Part shown: positions 33,369 to 42,232 of the stretch, one piece after another | How the letters are laid out: each line of letters starts with the position of its first letter | Position numbering within the stretch: the first letter of the stretch is position 1 | NCBI RefSeq assembly: GCF_017377795.1 | Contig: NZ_JAFRDR010000006.1 | Location: 124,001-188,000, forward strand | DNA length: 64,000 bases | Direction of reading: 5' to 3' | Origin: Williamsia soli | Lineage (GTDB): Bacteria; Actinomycetota; Actinomycetes; Mycobacteriales; Mycobacteriaceae | Position numbers and translations under genes: made by a program | Notes under the pieces: model-generated | Databases searched by the model: none | What the model was told of the DNA's origin: nothing | The model's input: only the letters and a program-made list of their open reading frames with translations

Positions 33369-34712
33369 TCAGGTCAGGGCGTCGGGTTCGGCATCGGCCA
33401 GGAGTTCGTCGCGGTCGGATTCGAGGACGACACCGGCGGCGATCGCGGCGTCGGTCGCGGCGGTGTACTGCCGCAGGTAGTCATCGACATCGTCATATCT
33501 TTGGGCGAGCACTGCCGGCTCGATTCGATCGGTACTGCCGAACAGACGGCAGATCCGGGACTCGTTGTCTCGCCCGAGGCCGCTGAGGACAGCCACGGGA
33601 ACGTCGACGCAGGGAGTGCGCACACCGCCGCGAACATTGCCCACACCGTCTGTCTCGAAACGGATCTCACCCTCGGTGGCCTTCGTGGTGAGCAGGCGCT
33701 CTGCCCGCGCGGGACCCTCACCCGTCCTGACCCAACGGGTCAGTGCGCGGAGCGCGGCACGCAACACGAACCGCTGTTGCCCCCTGTTCACCGGACCCGA
33801 GCATCCGAGGAATTCCTCGAACGGACCGACCAGGTAACGGTCGGCATGAGCGTTGCCGGCTATCTCCCACAAACGGAACAGCGGCCCATCCTCTTGTCGC
33901 GCATCGTGATAGCGGAAGTCGCCCAGGATGTCGGTCTCGGTCTGTACGACGAAGACGGGGACGGTGAGGTCGTCACGAATCGGCGTCGCCGCTTCCCGGA
34001 AGACCGGTAACAGGTCGATCGCGCGGTCAGGTGTGTGCAGCGGCAGGCCTGCGGCAGCCCGGCTGTGGATCAGGAATCCGTCGAAGATGTTGTCCAGCTG
34101 GGACACGCGGTTGACGTAGGTCGTGAGTGCGAGAGCGGATTGAGATTCTCCGATCGCGAGCAAACAGGTGATGTCGACATGTTCGAGGGGGCCTTGCGAA
34201 CTCCCGAGTGCCCCGGCGACCTGGGTGAAGATGTCGTAACAGAACGCATCTCCAGGGTGGGACAGTTCCTGGTACCGCTGCTGGCCGATCAGGCCGGGCG
34301 CCGGTGTCGACCCTGGGGGTCCAACTGTTCCCTGGCCGCCGGCGACACCGGCGTACTGGGCGGAGATGCCCACCCAGATGTCGCCGTTCCGGACCAATTC
34401 CTCTGCGAGGTAGGTATATCCGGGACCGGCATCGGAGCCGCTGCTCACATTGAGCCATTCCACGACCACGTTGCCGCTGCAACGTGCGCTGTCGGCCGGT
34501 TGTCGCACCAGCGCGCGGGTGCAGAAATCAGCGACGCCGGTCGCCGCCACATGGTCGCCGCTTTCAGGTGATGCGACCTCGAAGGCTCTCGCCTCGCCGC
34601 GCACCACGAACTCGGCCTCGTCGTATCCGGCCTCAGCGAGATCGGGACCCGGAGTGGCGGCGACCAGTCCGCCGCCGTCTACCCGGGCCAATTCGGTGAA
34701 AGAGGCAACCAT
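33369..34712 (-). CDS. Alpha/beta hydrolase-domain protein (large, PF20091-type)
   Basis: 447 residues from ATG 34712. Family segments include VVVEWLNVSSGSDAGPGYTYLAEELVRNGDIWVGISAQ, GESQSALALTTYVN (nucleophile), PVFVVQTETDI and WEIAGNAHADRYLV (His). These uncharacterised enzymes accompany degradation of bulky alcohols, ketones or steroids in actinobacteria. A start 16 codons upstream would lie inside the palindrome, so the shorter start is preferred. The palindrome just upstream, at 34719-34746, shared with the epimerase gene, suggests common control. Substrate unknown. Confidence 0.82.
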   Translation of the reverse strand: MVASFTELARVDGGGLVAATPGPDLAEAGYDEAEFVVRGEARAFEVASPESGDHVAATGVADFCTRALVRQPADSARCSGNVVVEWLNVSSGSDAGPGYTYLAEELVRNGDIWVGISAQYAGVAGGQGTVGPPGSTPAPGLIGQQRYQELSHPGDAFCYDIFTQVAGALGSSQGPLEHVDITCLLAIGESQSALALTTYVNRVSQLDNIFDGFLIHSRAAAGLPLHTPDRAIDLLPVFREAATPIRDDLTVPVFVVQTETDILGDFRYHDARQEDGPLFRLWEIAGNAHADRYLVGPFEEFLGCSGPVNRGQQRFVLRAALRALTRWVRTGEGPARAERLLTTKATEGEIRFETDGVGNVRGGVRTPCVDVPVAVLSGLGRDNESRICRLFGSTDRIEPAVLAQRYDDVDDYLRQYTAATDAAIAAGVVLESDRDELLADAEPDALT

Positions 34713-34718
34713 GACCTG

Positions 34719-34746
34719 ACCATACATGCGCGGGCAACTGTATGGT
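34719..34746. promoter_or_regulatory. ACCATACA-N12-TGTATGGT operator, copy 2
   Basis: Same arms and spacer as at 28829-28856. It lies only 6 bp before the hydrolase start codon, so a bound repressor would cover the initiation region. Confidence 0.6.
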
Positions 34747-34788
34747 CTGGCAACCACGGGGAATTCTTCAGTGCCCCTCCGGTCGGTG

Positions 34789-35649
34789 TCAGTTCAGGGC
34801 GGCCGCCAGCCGCCGCCATTGCTCGCGCGGATAGGCCTGCGGATCAGTGTCGAGCACCTGCACGCAGACGTGATCGGCACCTGCCGACCGGTGTTCATCC
34901 ACCCGGCGCGCGATGGCGGCCTCGTCGCCCCACGCGATGATCGCGTCGAACAACCGGTCCGACACCGTGTCGATGTCTTCCTGGGTGAACCCCGACCGCA
35001 GCAGATTGTTCGCGTAGTTCGGCAGTTGCAGGTAGTTCCGAAGCCATTCGGTGCCGATGGAGCGGGCGTGGTCGGCGTCGGTGGTCAGGATCGCGGTCTG
35101 CTCGGGCAGCAGCAGCGGACCTTCGCCCAGGGTTTCTCTGGCCGTGGCGGTGAAGTCCGGGGTGACCAAATAGGGATGCGACCCGTTGGCACGAGTTGCG
35201 GACAGGCGCAGCATCTTCGGGCCCAAGGCGGCCAGCACACGTGACTCGACGGGCACCGTCTCCTCGGCGGTATCCAGTCCCTCGAGAAACGCTTCGGTGG
35301 CCGCGAGAGGCTTCTTGTACCGGCCCGGATTGCCCGAGTCGACCAACGGCGCGTGCGAGACACCGATGCCGAGCAGCAGCCGGTCTCCGTGCTTGCCGGT
35401 CAGGCTGGTGTACTGCGCCGCGACATCGGCCGGTTCGTGCATCCAGAGATTGAGGATGCCGGTCGCGATGACCGTCTTGCTGGTCGCTTGCAGGAGATTG
35501 GCGACCGCATCGAACACCGGGCCGCCCACGTCGGGGATCCACAACGCCGAGAACCCCAACTCGTCGAGCTCGGCGGCTGCGTCCGCGGACTGGGTGAGAT
35601 CGCCGTAACGCAACTGCGAACTCCAGATTCCTACGCCTGCGAGCTTCAA
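34789..35649 (-). CDS. LLM-class F420-dependent oxidoreductase
   Basis: 286 residues from TTG 35649, preceded by GGAGGAGAGTC. MKLAGVGIWSSQLRYGD (after TTG read as Met), ELGFSALWIPDVGGPVFDAVANLLQAT and RLLLGIGVSHAPLVD are the luciferase-like TIM-barrel landmarks; the TIGR03620-type layout of mycobacterial F420 enzymes fits. Uses coenzyme F420 to oxidise or reduce an unknown substrate. It ends 77 bp before the hydrolase start and might form one transcript with it. Confidence 0.88.
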   Translation of the reverse strand: MKLAGVGIWSSQLRYGDLTQSADAAAELDELGFSALWIPDVGGPVFDAVANLLQATSKTVIATGILNLWMHEPADVAAQYTSLTGKHGDRLLLGIGVSHAPLVDSGNPGRYKKPLAATEAFLEGLDTAEETVPVESRVLAALGPKMLRLSATRANGSHPYLVTPDFTATARETLGEGPLLLPEQTAILTTDADHARSIGTEWLRNYLQLPNYANNLLRSGFTQEDIDTVSDRLFDAIIAWGDEAAIARRVDEHRSAGADHVCVQVLDTDPQAYPREQWRRLAAALN

Positions 35650-35862
35650 GACTCTCCTCCTCGGGTGACGCCGAGCGCCGGCGTTCTGCCGGCCTTCGTG
35701 CGCTCAGTGGTAGCTGGTCGCCGATGCTAGCCGACAGCCGTTCCACGGCAGGGTCGTACTCCGGTGCGCTGTGGGAACAGGGATGTGCGCGCAGGATCAG
35801 GTGACCGCGAGCAGTCGCGCATAAGGTGATCCCCACCTTGGATCTCCATCGAAAGGATCGCC

Positions 35863-36693
35863 ATGTCACCCACCGCTTCGAGACCACCGGTCCGCGGGTC
35901 GCTGCTCACCGCGACTCTCGTCGCTCTCTTCGTCTCGGTACTCGGGCTGTCGGCAGCGCCGGCGTCAGCGGAAACGACGAAACCGACCGTAGTGCTGGTG
36001 CATGGAGCTTTCGCCGACTCGTCGGGCTGGAAGGACGTCGCGACCGAGCTTGCTGCGCAGGGATATCCGGTGCAGTTGTTCGACAACCCACTCCGTGGCC
36101 CGTCCCATGACTCAACTCTCCTCGAGAAGCAGCTGTCGACGATCTCGGGCCCGATCGTGCTTGTCGGGCATTCCTACGGCGGCGCAGTCATCACCAACAC
36201 CCACGACCCGGACGTGGTGGCGAACGTGTACATCGCCGCTTTCGCGCCGCAGCAGGGTGAGTTCGTGCAGGGCCTGCTCAACCCGATCACTTTCCCCGGC
36301 AGTCGGCTGCTGCCGCCCGCGTTGCAACTGAAGGTCGTCGACGACGAGACCGGCATCGCAGGCAAGAACGTGGACGGCTACATCGCACGCGAGTACTTCC
36401 GGGACATCTTCGCCCAGGACGTCACGCCTGCGGTCGCCGCGGACATGTTCGCGCACCAGAAGTCGACAGCCTTGGTCGCCAACCTCGAACCGTCGGGCGC
36501 GCCGTCCTGGCGGAAGGTCCCGAGCTGGTATCTGGTGTCCGGGCAGGACAGGGTCATTCCGCCTGCGCTGCAACGCTTCATGGCCTCGCGGGCTGCGTCC
36601 GGTCACACCTATGAGGTCGACGCCGCCCATGCATCACTCGTCTCCCGGCCGGAGGCGGTGACCAATGTGATCGTCGCGGCCGCGCAGGGTTGA
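35863..36693 (+). CDS. Secreted alpha/beta hydrolase (esterase EstC/salicylate-esterase-like)
   Basis: 276 residues with a signal peptide of about 36 residues (LLTATLVALFVSVLGLSAAP, cleavage near ASA-E). Mature enzyme: TVVLVHGAFADSSGW, nucleophile VGHSYGGAVI, acid SGQDRVIPP and His in EVDAAHASLVSRPE. This compact lidless pattern is that of pyrethroid/EstC-like and plant salicylate-esterase-like hydrolases. Substrate unknown, exported. Confidence 0.88.
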   Translation: MSPTASRPPVRGSLLTATLVALFVSVLGLSAAPASAETTKPTVVLVHGAFADSSGWKDVATELAAQGYPVQLFDNPLRGPSHDSTLLEKQLSTISGPIVLVGHSYGGAVITNTHDPDVVANVYIAAFAPQQGEFVQGLLNPITFPGSRLLPPALQLKVVDDETGIAGKNVDGYIAREYFRDIFAQDVTPAVAADMFAHQKSTALVANLEPSGAPSWRKVPSWYLVSGQDRVIPPALQRFMASRAASGHTYEVDAAHASLVSRPEAVTNVIVAAAQG

Positions 36694-36698
36694 CAGTC

Positions 36699-36875
36699 TC
36701 AGCCGTCCTTCGGCTCGCCGCCCGTCATCACCTGGGTCCACCACGAATCGAGAGGGCTCGGGCTCGGCCAGCGCACGTCGGGTGTCACCCGATCGTCGCG
36801 TGAGCGCGCTCTTTGGCCCGATGACTCGGACGTTCGATCCTCGGTCGGGGACTTTCGGGGTGCCTGCAGGCTCAT
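36699..36875 (-). CDS. Possible small protein coupled to the STAS gene
   Basis: 58 residues; ATG at 36873-36875 overlaps the STAS stop as ATGA. Content is polar and proline/arginine-rich (MSLQAPRKSPTEDRTSE ... DSWWTQVMTGGEPKDG) with no domain. Coupling supports translation, composition does not prove it. Confidence 0.35.
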   Translation of the reverse strand: MSLQAPRKSPTEDRTSESSGQRARSRDDRVTPDVRWPSPSPLDSWWTQVMTGGEPKDG

Positions 36876-37315
36876 CGTGTGCCCCCGGCCTCGGCGAGCG
36901 GCGGTGTCGGCGGGTCTTTCGGCGTCGCTTCCCGCGTGGCCCGCAACGCGCCTGCGACGGTCGGGTAGATCGCGATTTCCGTGGACAAGCCGAGTTCGTG
37001 CATGGGCCGTGCGGTCGTCGGTCCGACGGCCGCGACCGCATACCCTATCCCGTTGGCCTGGGCCTTTTCCTTTGCCATGAGGAGTGCGGCCATGCCCGCA
37101 CAGCCCAGGAACCGGGTGTCCGACAGGTCGATGATCAGGACGGACGGGGATGCGGACATGGCGCAGTCGACTGATTGGACGAACCGGGGCTCGGTCGCCT
37201 GGTCGAGGTCGCCGTACACGTTCAGAACGGCTACACCGGCGTGGTCGTCCGAGGTGATCGCCGAACGTGGACGGCCGGAGGTTGAATGGTCGAGAACGAA
37301 CTGTGACGTCGTCAT
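36872..37315 (-). CDS. STAS-domain anti-anti-sigma factor-like protein
   Basis: 147 residues. Core STAS: VAVLNVYGDLDQATEPRFVQSVDCAM, VLIIDLSDTRFLGCAGMAALLMA with the phosphorylatable-Ser region replaced by Cys-Ala-Gly-Met (DTRFLGCAGM), then LSTEIAIYPTVAGAL. In SpoIIAA-like proteins the serine is two residues into this loop; here it is Cys, so normal phosphorylation control may be lost. Located after a GAF-ANTAR gene in the same direction; a similar pair occurs at 50136-51465. Confidence 0.85.
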   Translation of the reverse strand: MTTSQFVLDHSTSGRPRSAITSDDHAGVAVLNVYGDLDQATEPRFVQSVDCAMSASPSVLIIDLSDTRFLGCAGMAALLMAKEKAQANGIGYAVAAVGPTTARPMHELGLSTEIAIYPTVAGALRATREATPKDPPTPPLAEAGGTR

Positions 37316-37505
37316 TGCAAACGCCCCTCACTGTGGATGGGGAGGCGCTGGATACGCAGGAGTGGTTGCCAGCGCTGGGCGCGGCTGGTTTTCAACCTGA
37401 AAACATCCTTGCAAAACACCTGTCGTTTCGCAACAACTTTCTCCACGCAGCTACATGCCGTTGCGGGACAACATCATAGAGCTCGCCGCGAGCCGGCGGG
37501 CAGCG

Positions 37506-38213
37506 TCACTCCGGTGGGTGATCCTTGTGGACTAGGTCCTGGGCAAGCTTTGCAAGCGGAGTGTTGCTGTCCTGGGACAGCTTTCGTAGCAGATTGAAAG
37601 CCTGCACCGCATTGATGTCGAAGCGTTCCATGATCATGCCCTTGGCTTGCCCGATGATGTCGCGACTGGCCAGGGCGCTGCGGAACTGCGCGCCACGCTC
37701 GGTGGCCGCCCATGCGACGGCAGCGTGTGCCGCGTACAGGAGTCCGATCTCTTCGGCGTCATCAGGGAATGAGTTGGGCGTGAGCGAGTACAACGTCATC
37801 GACCCCAGCGTCTCGCTGTGGGTATAGAGACGAAACGAGAGGATCGAGCGGAACGGGGTCATCGCGACGGCGTCGGCGGCGTACTTGGGCCACCGGGTCT
37901 CGGTCGTCAGATCGTTCACCCGCACCACGGGTTCTTCCCACGCCGCCTCCAGACAGGGTCCCTGCTGGTGGGTCACCTGGATCTTGTTGTGCGTGTCGAC
38001 CAGCGGATCAGTCGAGACCTGAGTGCTCAACGAGTCCCGGTTGGTGGTGACGGTGATCCCGGCGTGTTCGGCACCCGCCACGTTCTCGACCGCAGCCGTG
38101 ACCACGCCTCCGAGTACCTCGTCGAGCGCTTGCTGATCGCTTCCGTGCAGGCCACGTGCCAGATCGGCAATCGCGATATGGATATCGGTGATGGTCTGCT
38201 CGTCGTCAGGCAT
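37506..38213 (-). CDS. GAF-ANTAR domain RNA-binding response protein
   Basis: 235 residues from ATG 38213. GAF domain about residues 15-160 (GITVTTNRDSLST; GPCLEAAWEEPVVRVNDL; RSILSFRLY), then ANTAR (ASRDIIGQAKGMIMERFDINAVQAFNLLRKLSQDSNTPLAKLAQDLV). ANTAR domains bind paired RNA hairpins and antiterminate transcription. It is upstream of the STAS gene on the same strand, 190 bp apart. Highly similar in ANTAR sequence to the protein at 50761-51465. The longer frame upstream lacks a ribosome site. Confidence 0.9.
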   Translation of the reverse strand: MPDDEQTITDIHIAIADLARGLHGSDQQALDEVLGGVVTAAVENVAGAEHAGITVTTNRDSLSTQVSTDPLVDTHNKIQVTHQQGPCLEAAWEEPVVRVNDLTTETRWPKYAADAVAMTPFRSILSFRLYTHSETLGSMTLYSLTPNSFPDDAEEIGLLYAAHAAVAWAATERGAQFRSALASRDIIGQAKGMIMERFDINAVQAFNLLRKLSQDSNTPLAKLAQDLVHKDHPPE

Positions 38214-38232
38214 GGGACTCCAAAGAACGGTG

Positions 38233-38427
38233 CTAGCGATGGCGGGTCGAGGTGGGGCTTTGTCTCGACCAACCGCCCATCTTGCCACGACCGGTATACC
38301 CGGTGTCAGCGATGGTGACCGAGCTCGCGGCCCCGGCATTGTTCACCCAGGTGTCGCACCGGCCGTAGGTCGCAATCGCGGTGACCAGGCCCCACCTGAT
38401 CCGCAATCTACGGAATGTGACGCTCAT
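38233..38427 (-). pseudogene. Relic of a short-chain dehydrogenase gene
   Basis: Minus-strand reading from ATG 38427 gives MSVTFRRLRIRW and then VTAIATYGRCDTWVNNAGAASSVTIAD, which is the NNAG motif (beta4) neighbourhood of an SDR; the preceding cofactor motif and following catalytic Tyr/Lys are gone. Within about 25 codons the similarity ends. The rest of 38214-38563 shows no gene. Confidence 0.6.
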
Positions 38428-38563
38428 CGGCTTTTCTCGAATGTGAACTGACGCGAAAAGCAGCCGCAAACCCCTCTGTCGGGCTTGGTAAAACTGCTGC
38501 CGGCCGCCGCGACGGATGACGTTGTCTGGTTTGGGCTTCGGACAAACAAGGTACCCACCGTCC

Positions 38564-39265
38564 ATGACGTCGACGTTTTCCCGTGAGGATGCTTTCGCGG
38601 GGTGGTCGCGTTTGCACGGCGGTATCGACCCGGCTGGCTCGGTCTGGATCAGGGGCTGGGTGCGCGTCGCGCACGCCTGTGCGAGCCCACTCATCCGGGC
38701 GGGTGTGAGCCCGAGCGCTGCGACGGTTCTCGGGGTTCTGGTTACGGCATCTGTTCCCATGATTGCGCTCGCCGGCTCCGGGTGGCCGTTGCTCGCGCTG
38801 GTGGTTGTGCTGGTGGGGGCGGTGCTCGACGGCGTCGACGGGGCAATCGCATTGCGGACGGGCACCGCGTCGCGCTGGGGTCGGGTGCTCGATTCGTTCG
38901 CGGACCGCTGTTCGGATCTACTGCTGATACTCACCCTCGTGATCCTCGGCGCCCCGGTGTGGCTCGGTGTCGGCCTCGCCGTGGCGACGCTGATGCTCGA
39001 GTCGGTACGCGCCAGCGCTCAGGCAGCCGGGATGGAAGGCCCCGGTGCACTGACGTGGTGGGAACGACCCTCGCGGGTGATCGTCACCTCGTTCGCCGCG
39101 GCGAGTAGTGGAATCGTTTGGTGTGCAAGGCAACTCGGAGTCACCGTAGTGCCGTGGATCGACGGGGCGAGCCTGGCGACGCTGTATTCGATCGCAGCCG
39201 GGCTGCTGGCGGTGGCCGGGTTGGTGCACCTGCTGGTTGCCGTGCACCTGCAGCTCCGCCGATAA
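38564..39265 (+). CDS. CDP-alcohol phosphatidyltransferase family membrane protein
   Basis: 233 residues from ATG 38564, five to six membrane helices. The CDP-alcohol motif D-x2-DG-x2-A(R)-x8-G-x3-D-x3-D is visible in DGVDGAIALRTGTASRWGRVLDSFAD; the Arg after the second Ala is Leu (AL-R). Metal Asp residues are kept. Such enzymes swap CMP for an alcohol to make phospholipids (PgsA, Pis, Cls-like). The acceptor is unknown. Converges with the CrtI-like gene 6 bp away. Confidence 0.85.
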   Translation: MTSTFSREDAFAGWSRLHGGIDPAGSVWIRGWVRVAHACASPLIRAGVSPSAATVLGVLVTASVPMIALAGSGWPLLALVVVLVGAVLDGVDGAIALRTGTASRWGRVLDSFADRCSDLLLILTLVILGAPVWLGVGLAVATLMLESVRASAQAAGMEGPGALTWWERPSRVIVTSFAAASSGIVWCARQLGVTVVPWIDGASLATLYSIAAGLLAVAGLVHLLVAVHLQLRR

Positions 39266-39271
39266 CGGCCG

Positions 39272-40771
39272 TCAGTCGGCCACGCCGATCATGTTCGCGA
39301 CGATCGCCGCGGACATCATCACCAGGGGCAGACCCCCACCGGGATGAGACGATCCGCCGACGAGATACAGGCCGGGCACCGGACTCCGATTCGAGGGCCG
39401 CAAGAACGCCGCCAGCGCACCATTCGACGAGGTGCCGTAGATCGACCCGCCGGGAGTCAGCGTGCGCCGCTCGAGGTCGGCCGGGCTGATGATCACCCGG
39501 TGCCGGATCCGCGCGGACACATCCAGGCCGCGAGCGGCCATCAGGTCCAGGATCTGGTCGGCATACTCCTCACGGAGGCCGGGTTTGTCCCAGTCGGTGC
39601 CGCCCGCAGGGTCATGCGGCGGCGCGTTGACCAGGACGAACCAGGCCCCGGTCCGAGCGTCGGGCGTCAGCGCATGATCGGCCGGCGCACTCACGTAGAT
39701 GGTGGGGCGGGGAACCGGACGCGGCCTGCCATTGCGCCCGAACACCGCGTCGAACTCCTCGTCGTAGTCCTCGGCGAACAGCACGTGGTGGTGCGGTTGA
39801 TCGTTCGGAGGATCATCGAGTGCCAGCAACAGCACGAACCCCGACAGCGACCGTGTGGTGCGGCGAAGTCGTCGAGCCGCCGCGCGCGCCCCCGGCTGAT
39901 CGGGGGAGAGCAGGTCGTTGAAGACCTGCTGGGCGTCGGCGTTGGCCACCACGAACTCGGCATCGGTCACGGAGCCATCGGATAGCCGCACTCCGCGTAC
40001 CCCGGTCGCATCGGTGAGGATCTCGGTGACCTGGGTGCCCAGCCGAACCTCCACACCCAGTGTTTGCGCGCGGCTCAGCAACACGGCGGCGATACGGCCG
40101 AGCCCGCCGTCGACATACCAGGAGCCGAAGGCCTGTTCCGCGTACGGAACGCTGGCCAGAGCAGCGGGTGCCTGCCGCGGATCGGACCCCGTGTAGGTGG
40201 CGTAGCGGTCCAGTAGCATGCGGAGCCGAGGGTCCGCCAGGTAGGACGTGCCGAGTCCGCGCAGAGACTTCCACGGTGCGATGGTCATCAGGTCGCGAAG
40301 CCGCCGGGAGAGTCGGAGCATCGTCCGCACATCGATCGGCGATTCCAGGAAGGGTGTCACGGTGGCGTTCCAGATACGTTCGGCCCGTTCGGAGAACGCA
40401 CTCCACTGCGCGCCTCGGCCGGGCCCGAGCGCGGCGTCGAGTGCGCTCGGGATCTCGGTCACCTCGCCGGGCAGGTCGAGTACGACGCCGTCGGGGAAGG
40501 TGTAGCGGCAGGCGATCTCGAGCCGCCGGAGCGGTAGTTCGTCGGCGGTGGTGGCCCCACCGATGGCCGCGAAGAGATCATCGAGCACCTGAGGGAGCGT
40601 CAACAGTGAGGGGCCTGTGTCGAAGACGAATCCGTCGACGTGCTCGACGCCGAGTTTCCCGCCCACCGAGGGTGCCTGTTCGATCAGGGTGACGGAGTGA
40701 CCCTGCGCTGCGAGCCGGGCTGCCGCCGCCAAACCTCCGACACCGGCGCCGATCACGACAATCTGGCTCAA
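39272..40771 (-). CDS. Phytoene desaturase (CrtI)-family FAD oxidoreductase
   Basis: 499 residues from TTG 40771, preferred because GGGAGATC precedes it and it overlaps the YihY stop (TTGA). FAD dinucleotide motif IVVIGAGVGGLAAAARLAAQGHSVTLIEQAPSVGGKLG at the N-terminus and the CrtI C-terminal GLYLVGGSSHPGGGLPLVMMSA are diagnostic. Catalyses desaturation or isomerisation of phytoene-like carotenoids or related polyenes. No phytoene synthase lies nearby, so it may act on an imported or distantly encoded substrate. Confidence 0.88.
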   Translation of the reverse strand: MSQIVVIGAGVGGLAAAARLAAQGHSVTLIEQAPSVGGKLGVEHVDGFVFDTGPSLLTLPQVLDDLFAAIGGATTADELPLRRLEIACRYTFPDGVVLDLPGEVTEIPSALDAALGPGRGAQWSAFSERAERIWNATVTPFLESPIDVRTMLRLSRRLRDLMTIAPWKSLRGLGTSYLADPRLRMLLDRYATYTGSDPRQAPAALASVPYAEQAFGSWYVDGGLGRIAAVLLSRAQTLGVEVRLGTQVTEILTDATGVRGVRLSDGSVTDAEFVVANADAQQVFNDLLSPDQPGARAAARRLRRTTRSLSGFVLLLALDDPPNDQPHHHVLFAEDYDEEFDAVFGRNGRPRPVPRPTIYVSAPADHALTPDARTGAWFVLVNAPPHDPAGGTDWDKPGLREEYADQILDLMAARGLDVSARIRHRVIISPADLERRTLTPGGSIYGTSSNGALAAFLRPSNRSPVPGLYLVGGSSHPGGGLPLVMMSAAIVANMIGVAD

Positions 40772-41778
40772 GATCTCCCTTTCCCGGTCGGCGTGCTGCC
40801 TCGACTGTCCACCGCGGAGTCGATCGAGCGCGTGAGCGACCATCCCGCGATCAGCACCATATGCAGTATCCACAACCACAAGCCCACCGCGACGACCCCG
40901 CCCACCACCGTCAATCCTGCGAACGGGAGGCCGACATCGATCGGGATGGAAAGGAACAGTGCGAAACCCTGGAGGAAACCGGCCAGCATCGACGCAGTGA
41001 CGAGCGCCCCGACGAGCGCGACGCGCCACCGCGGGCTTCCCGGCATGACATGGCGGAAAACCCAGGTCAGCACGACCGTCAGCATGAGCCAGGTCGTCAG
41101 GAAGCCCAGGTAGTAACGCAGGACGAGGTCGCCGAAACCGCCGCCACCACCTTCTGGGGTGAGGCCGATGAGCTGCTCACCGATCGTCGAATAGATCCAC
41201 GCCAGCGGCGGGACCACCACGAACAGGGCGAGGACGGTGGCGCGCGCCCGCCAGGCCCCCAGGGTCGAACTCCGTTTTGCTCCGTCTTGTTCAGTGCCCG
41301 GCGCCTGCGTGGGCGACAGCAGCAGCGCCGACCGACGAAGCCCCTCGCCATAGAACGACGCGGGGAACATCAGCACCAGTGCGCTCAGCAGGCCGGCGTG
41401 TACACCCGCATCGACGAGGGCGTCATAGGCCGATCGCGCACCCATGTCCGGCGGGATCAGCACGCGCAAAGAGAGCAGTCGCTGCTGGACCTCGTCAGCG
41501 TTGTCGAACCAGCTGATGCTCCAGACGGCGAACAGCAACCACGGCGCGATGGCGATCGCGGAGTAATAGGTCAGGGTGGCCGCGGTGCCGGCGACGTCTC
41601 CTCGTGAGAGTCGGCTCGAGGCATCACGGACGACGGTGCTCAGTTCGGCGATGATCCGCACGCGGCTCGCCGTGGGCGCCGATGCCGCGGCCGGCCTGTC
41701 CATCACGGAGTGAAGATGCCCCGAGTCGACGATCTCAAACCGCTTGTCCACGGCTGGACGCTGGGGCGTGTTTGACAT
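40768..41778 (-). CDS. YihY/virulence factor BrkB family membrane protein
   Basis: 336 residues from ATG 41778. About six helices; family segments LTYYSAIAIAPWLLFAVWSISW, AGLLSALVLMFPASFYGEGLRRS, and PLAWIYSTIGEQLIG, LVGALVTASMLAGFLQGFALF. YihY proteins are integral inner-membrane proteins, once called RNase BN; real function unknown. Its stop overlaps the TTG of the CrtI-like gene, so the two are co-translated. Confidence 0.85.
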   Translation of the reverse strand: MSNTPQRPAVDKRFEIVDSGHLHSVMDRPAAASAPTASRVRIIAELSTVVRDASSRLSRGDVAGTAATLTYYSAIAIAPWLLFAVWSISWFDNADEVQQRLLSLRVLIPPDMGARSAYDALVDAGVHAGLLSALVLMFPASFYGEGLRRSALLLSPTQAPGTEQDGAKRSSTLGAWRARATVLALFVVVPPLAWIYSTIGEQLIGLTPEGGGGGFGDLVLRYYLGFLTTWLMLTVVLTWVFRHVMPGSPRWRVALVGALVTASMLAGFLQGFALFLSIPIDVGLPFAGLTVVGGVVAVGLWLWILHMVLIAGWSLTRSIDSAVDSRGSTPTGKGRS

Positions 41779-41924
41779 CACCCGCGGCTGGGAACACTGG
41801 ACCAGCAGTCGACCGCCTGGCGGTTCGACGCGGTGGTGGGGGTGAAGGCTCGGAGCCGCGCACTGCTGTAATACGCCCCCAGACAAGCGGGTCGACACTT
41901 TTGTATTTCAGTCCCTGGAGAGGC

Positions 41925-42038
41925 GTGAAGATGACTGCTTACCGAACGGTCCGTACCGCTTGGCGAAACCCGGGTGTGAGCCGAGTGGTACCTCTGCTGT
42001 CCGGCACGTCCGCGATCCTCGGGGCCGGTCGCCGATGA
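41925..42038 (+). CDS. Possible tiny basic peptide upstream of zinc-ribbon gene
   Basis: GTG 41925 (or ATG 41931) reads MKMTAYRTVRTAWRNPG ... LSGTSAILGAGRR, 37 codons; CTGGAGAGG lies just before. Its stop overlaps the next start as ATGA at 42035-42038. Coding status uncertain. Confidence 0.3.
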   Translation: MKMTAYRTVRTAWRNPGVSRVVPLLSGTSAILGAGRR

Positions 42039-42232
42039 CCGTCGCCGGAATGACGAGTAGGCACAGCGATACCGGTAGCGACGCCTGGACGGTGCGATGC
42101 GACCGCTGCGAACACCGATTCAGGGTGGCGGCCGTCGGGCATCGCGCCGCCGCGGAACTGGTTGCTGCAGCGAATGGTTGGGACATTGTCGACCAGCACA
42201 CGCTGTGTCCGGCGTGCGCGTCGGTTCGCTGA
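42035..42232 (+). CDS. Small zinc-ribbon-like protein
   Basis: 65 residues from ATG 42035 (ATG 42050 is an alternative). Two CxxC knuckles: VRCDRCEHRFR near residue 20-30 and TLCPACASVR at the C-terminus, with AAAELVAAANGW between. This is a minimal treble-clef/zinc ribbon. Partner or target unknown. Confidence 0.6.
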   Translation: MTVAGMTSRHSDTGSDAWTVRCDRCEHRFRVAAVGHRAAAELVAAANGWDIVDQHTLCPACASVR

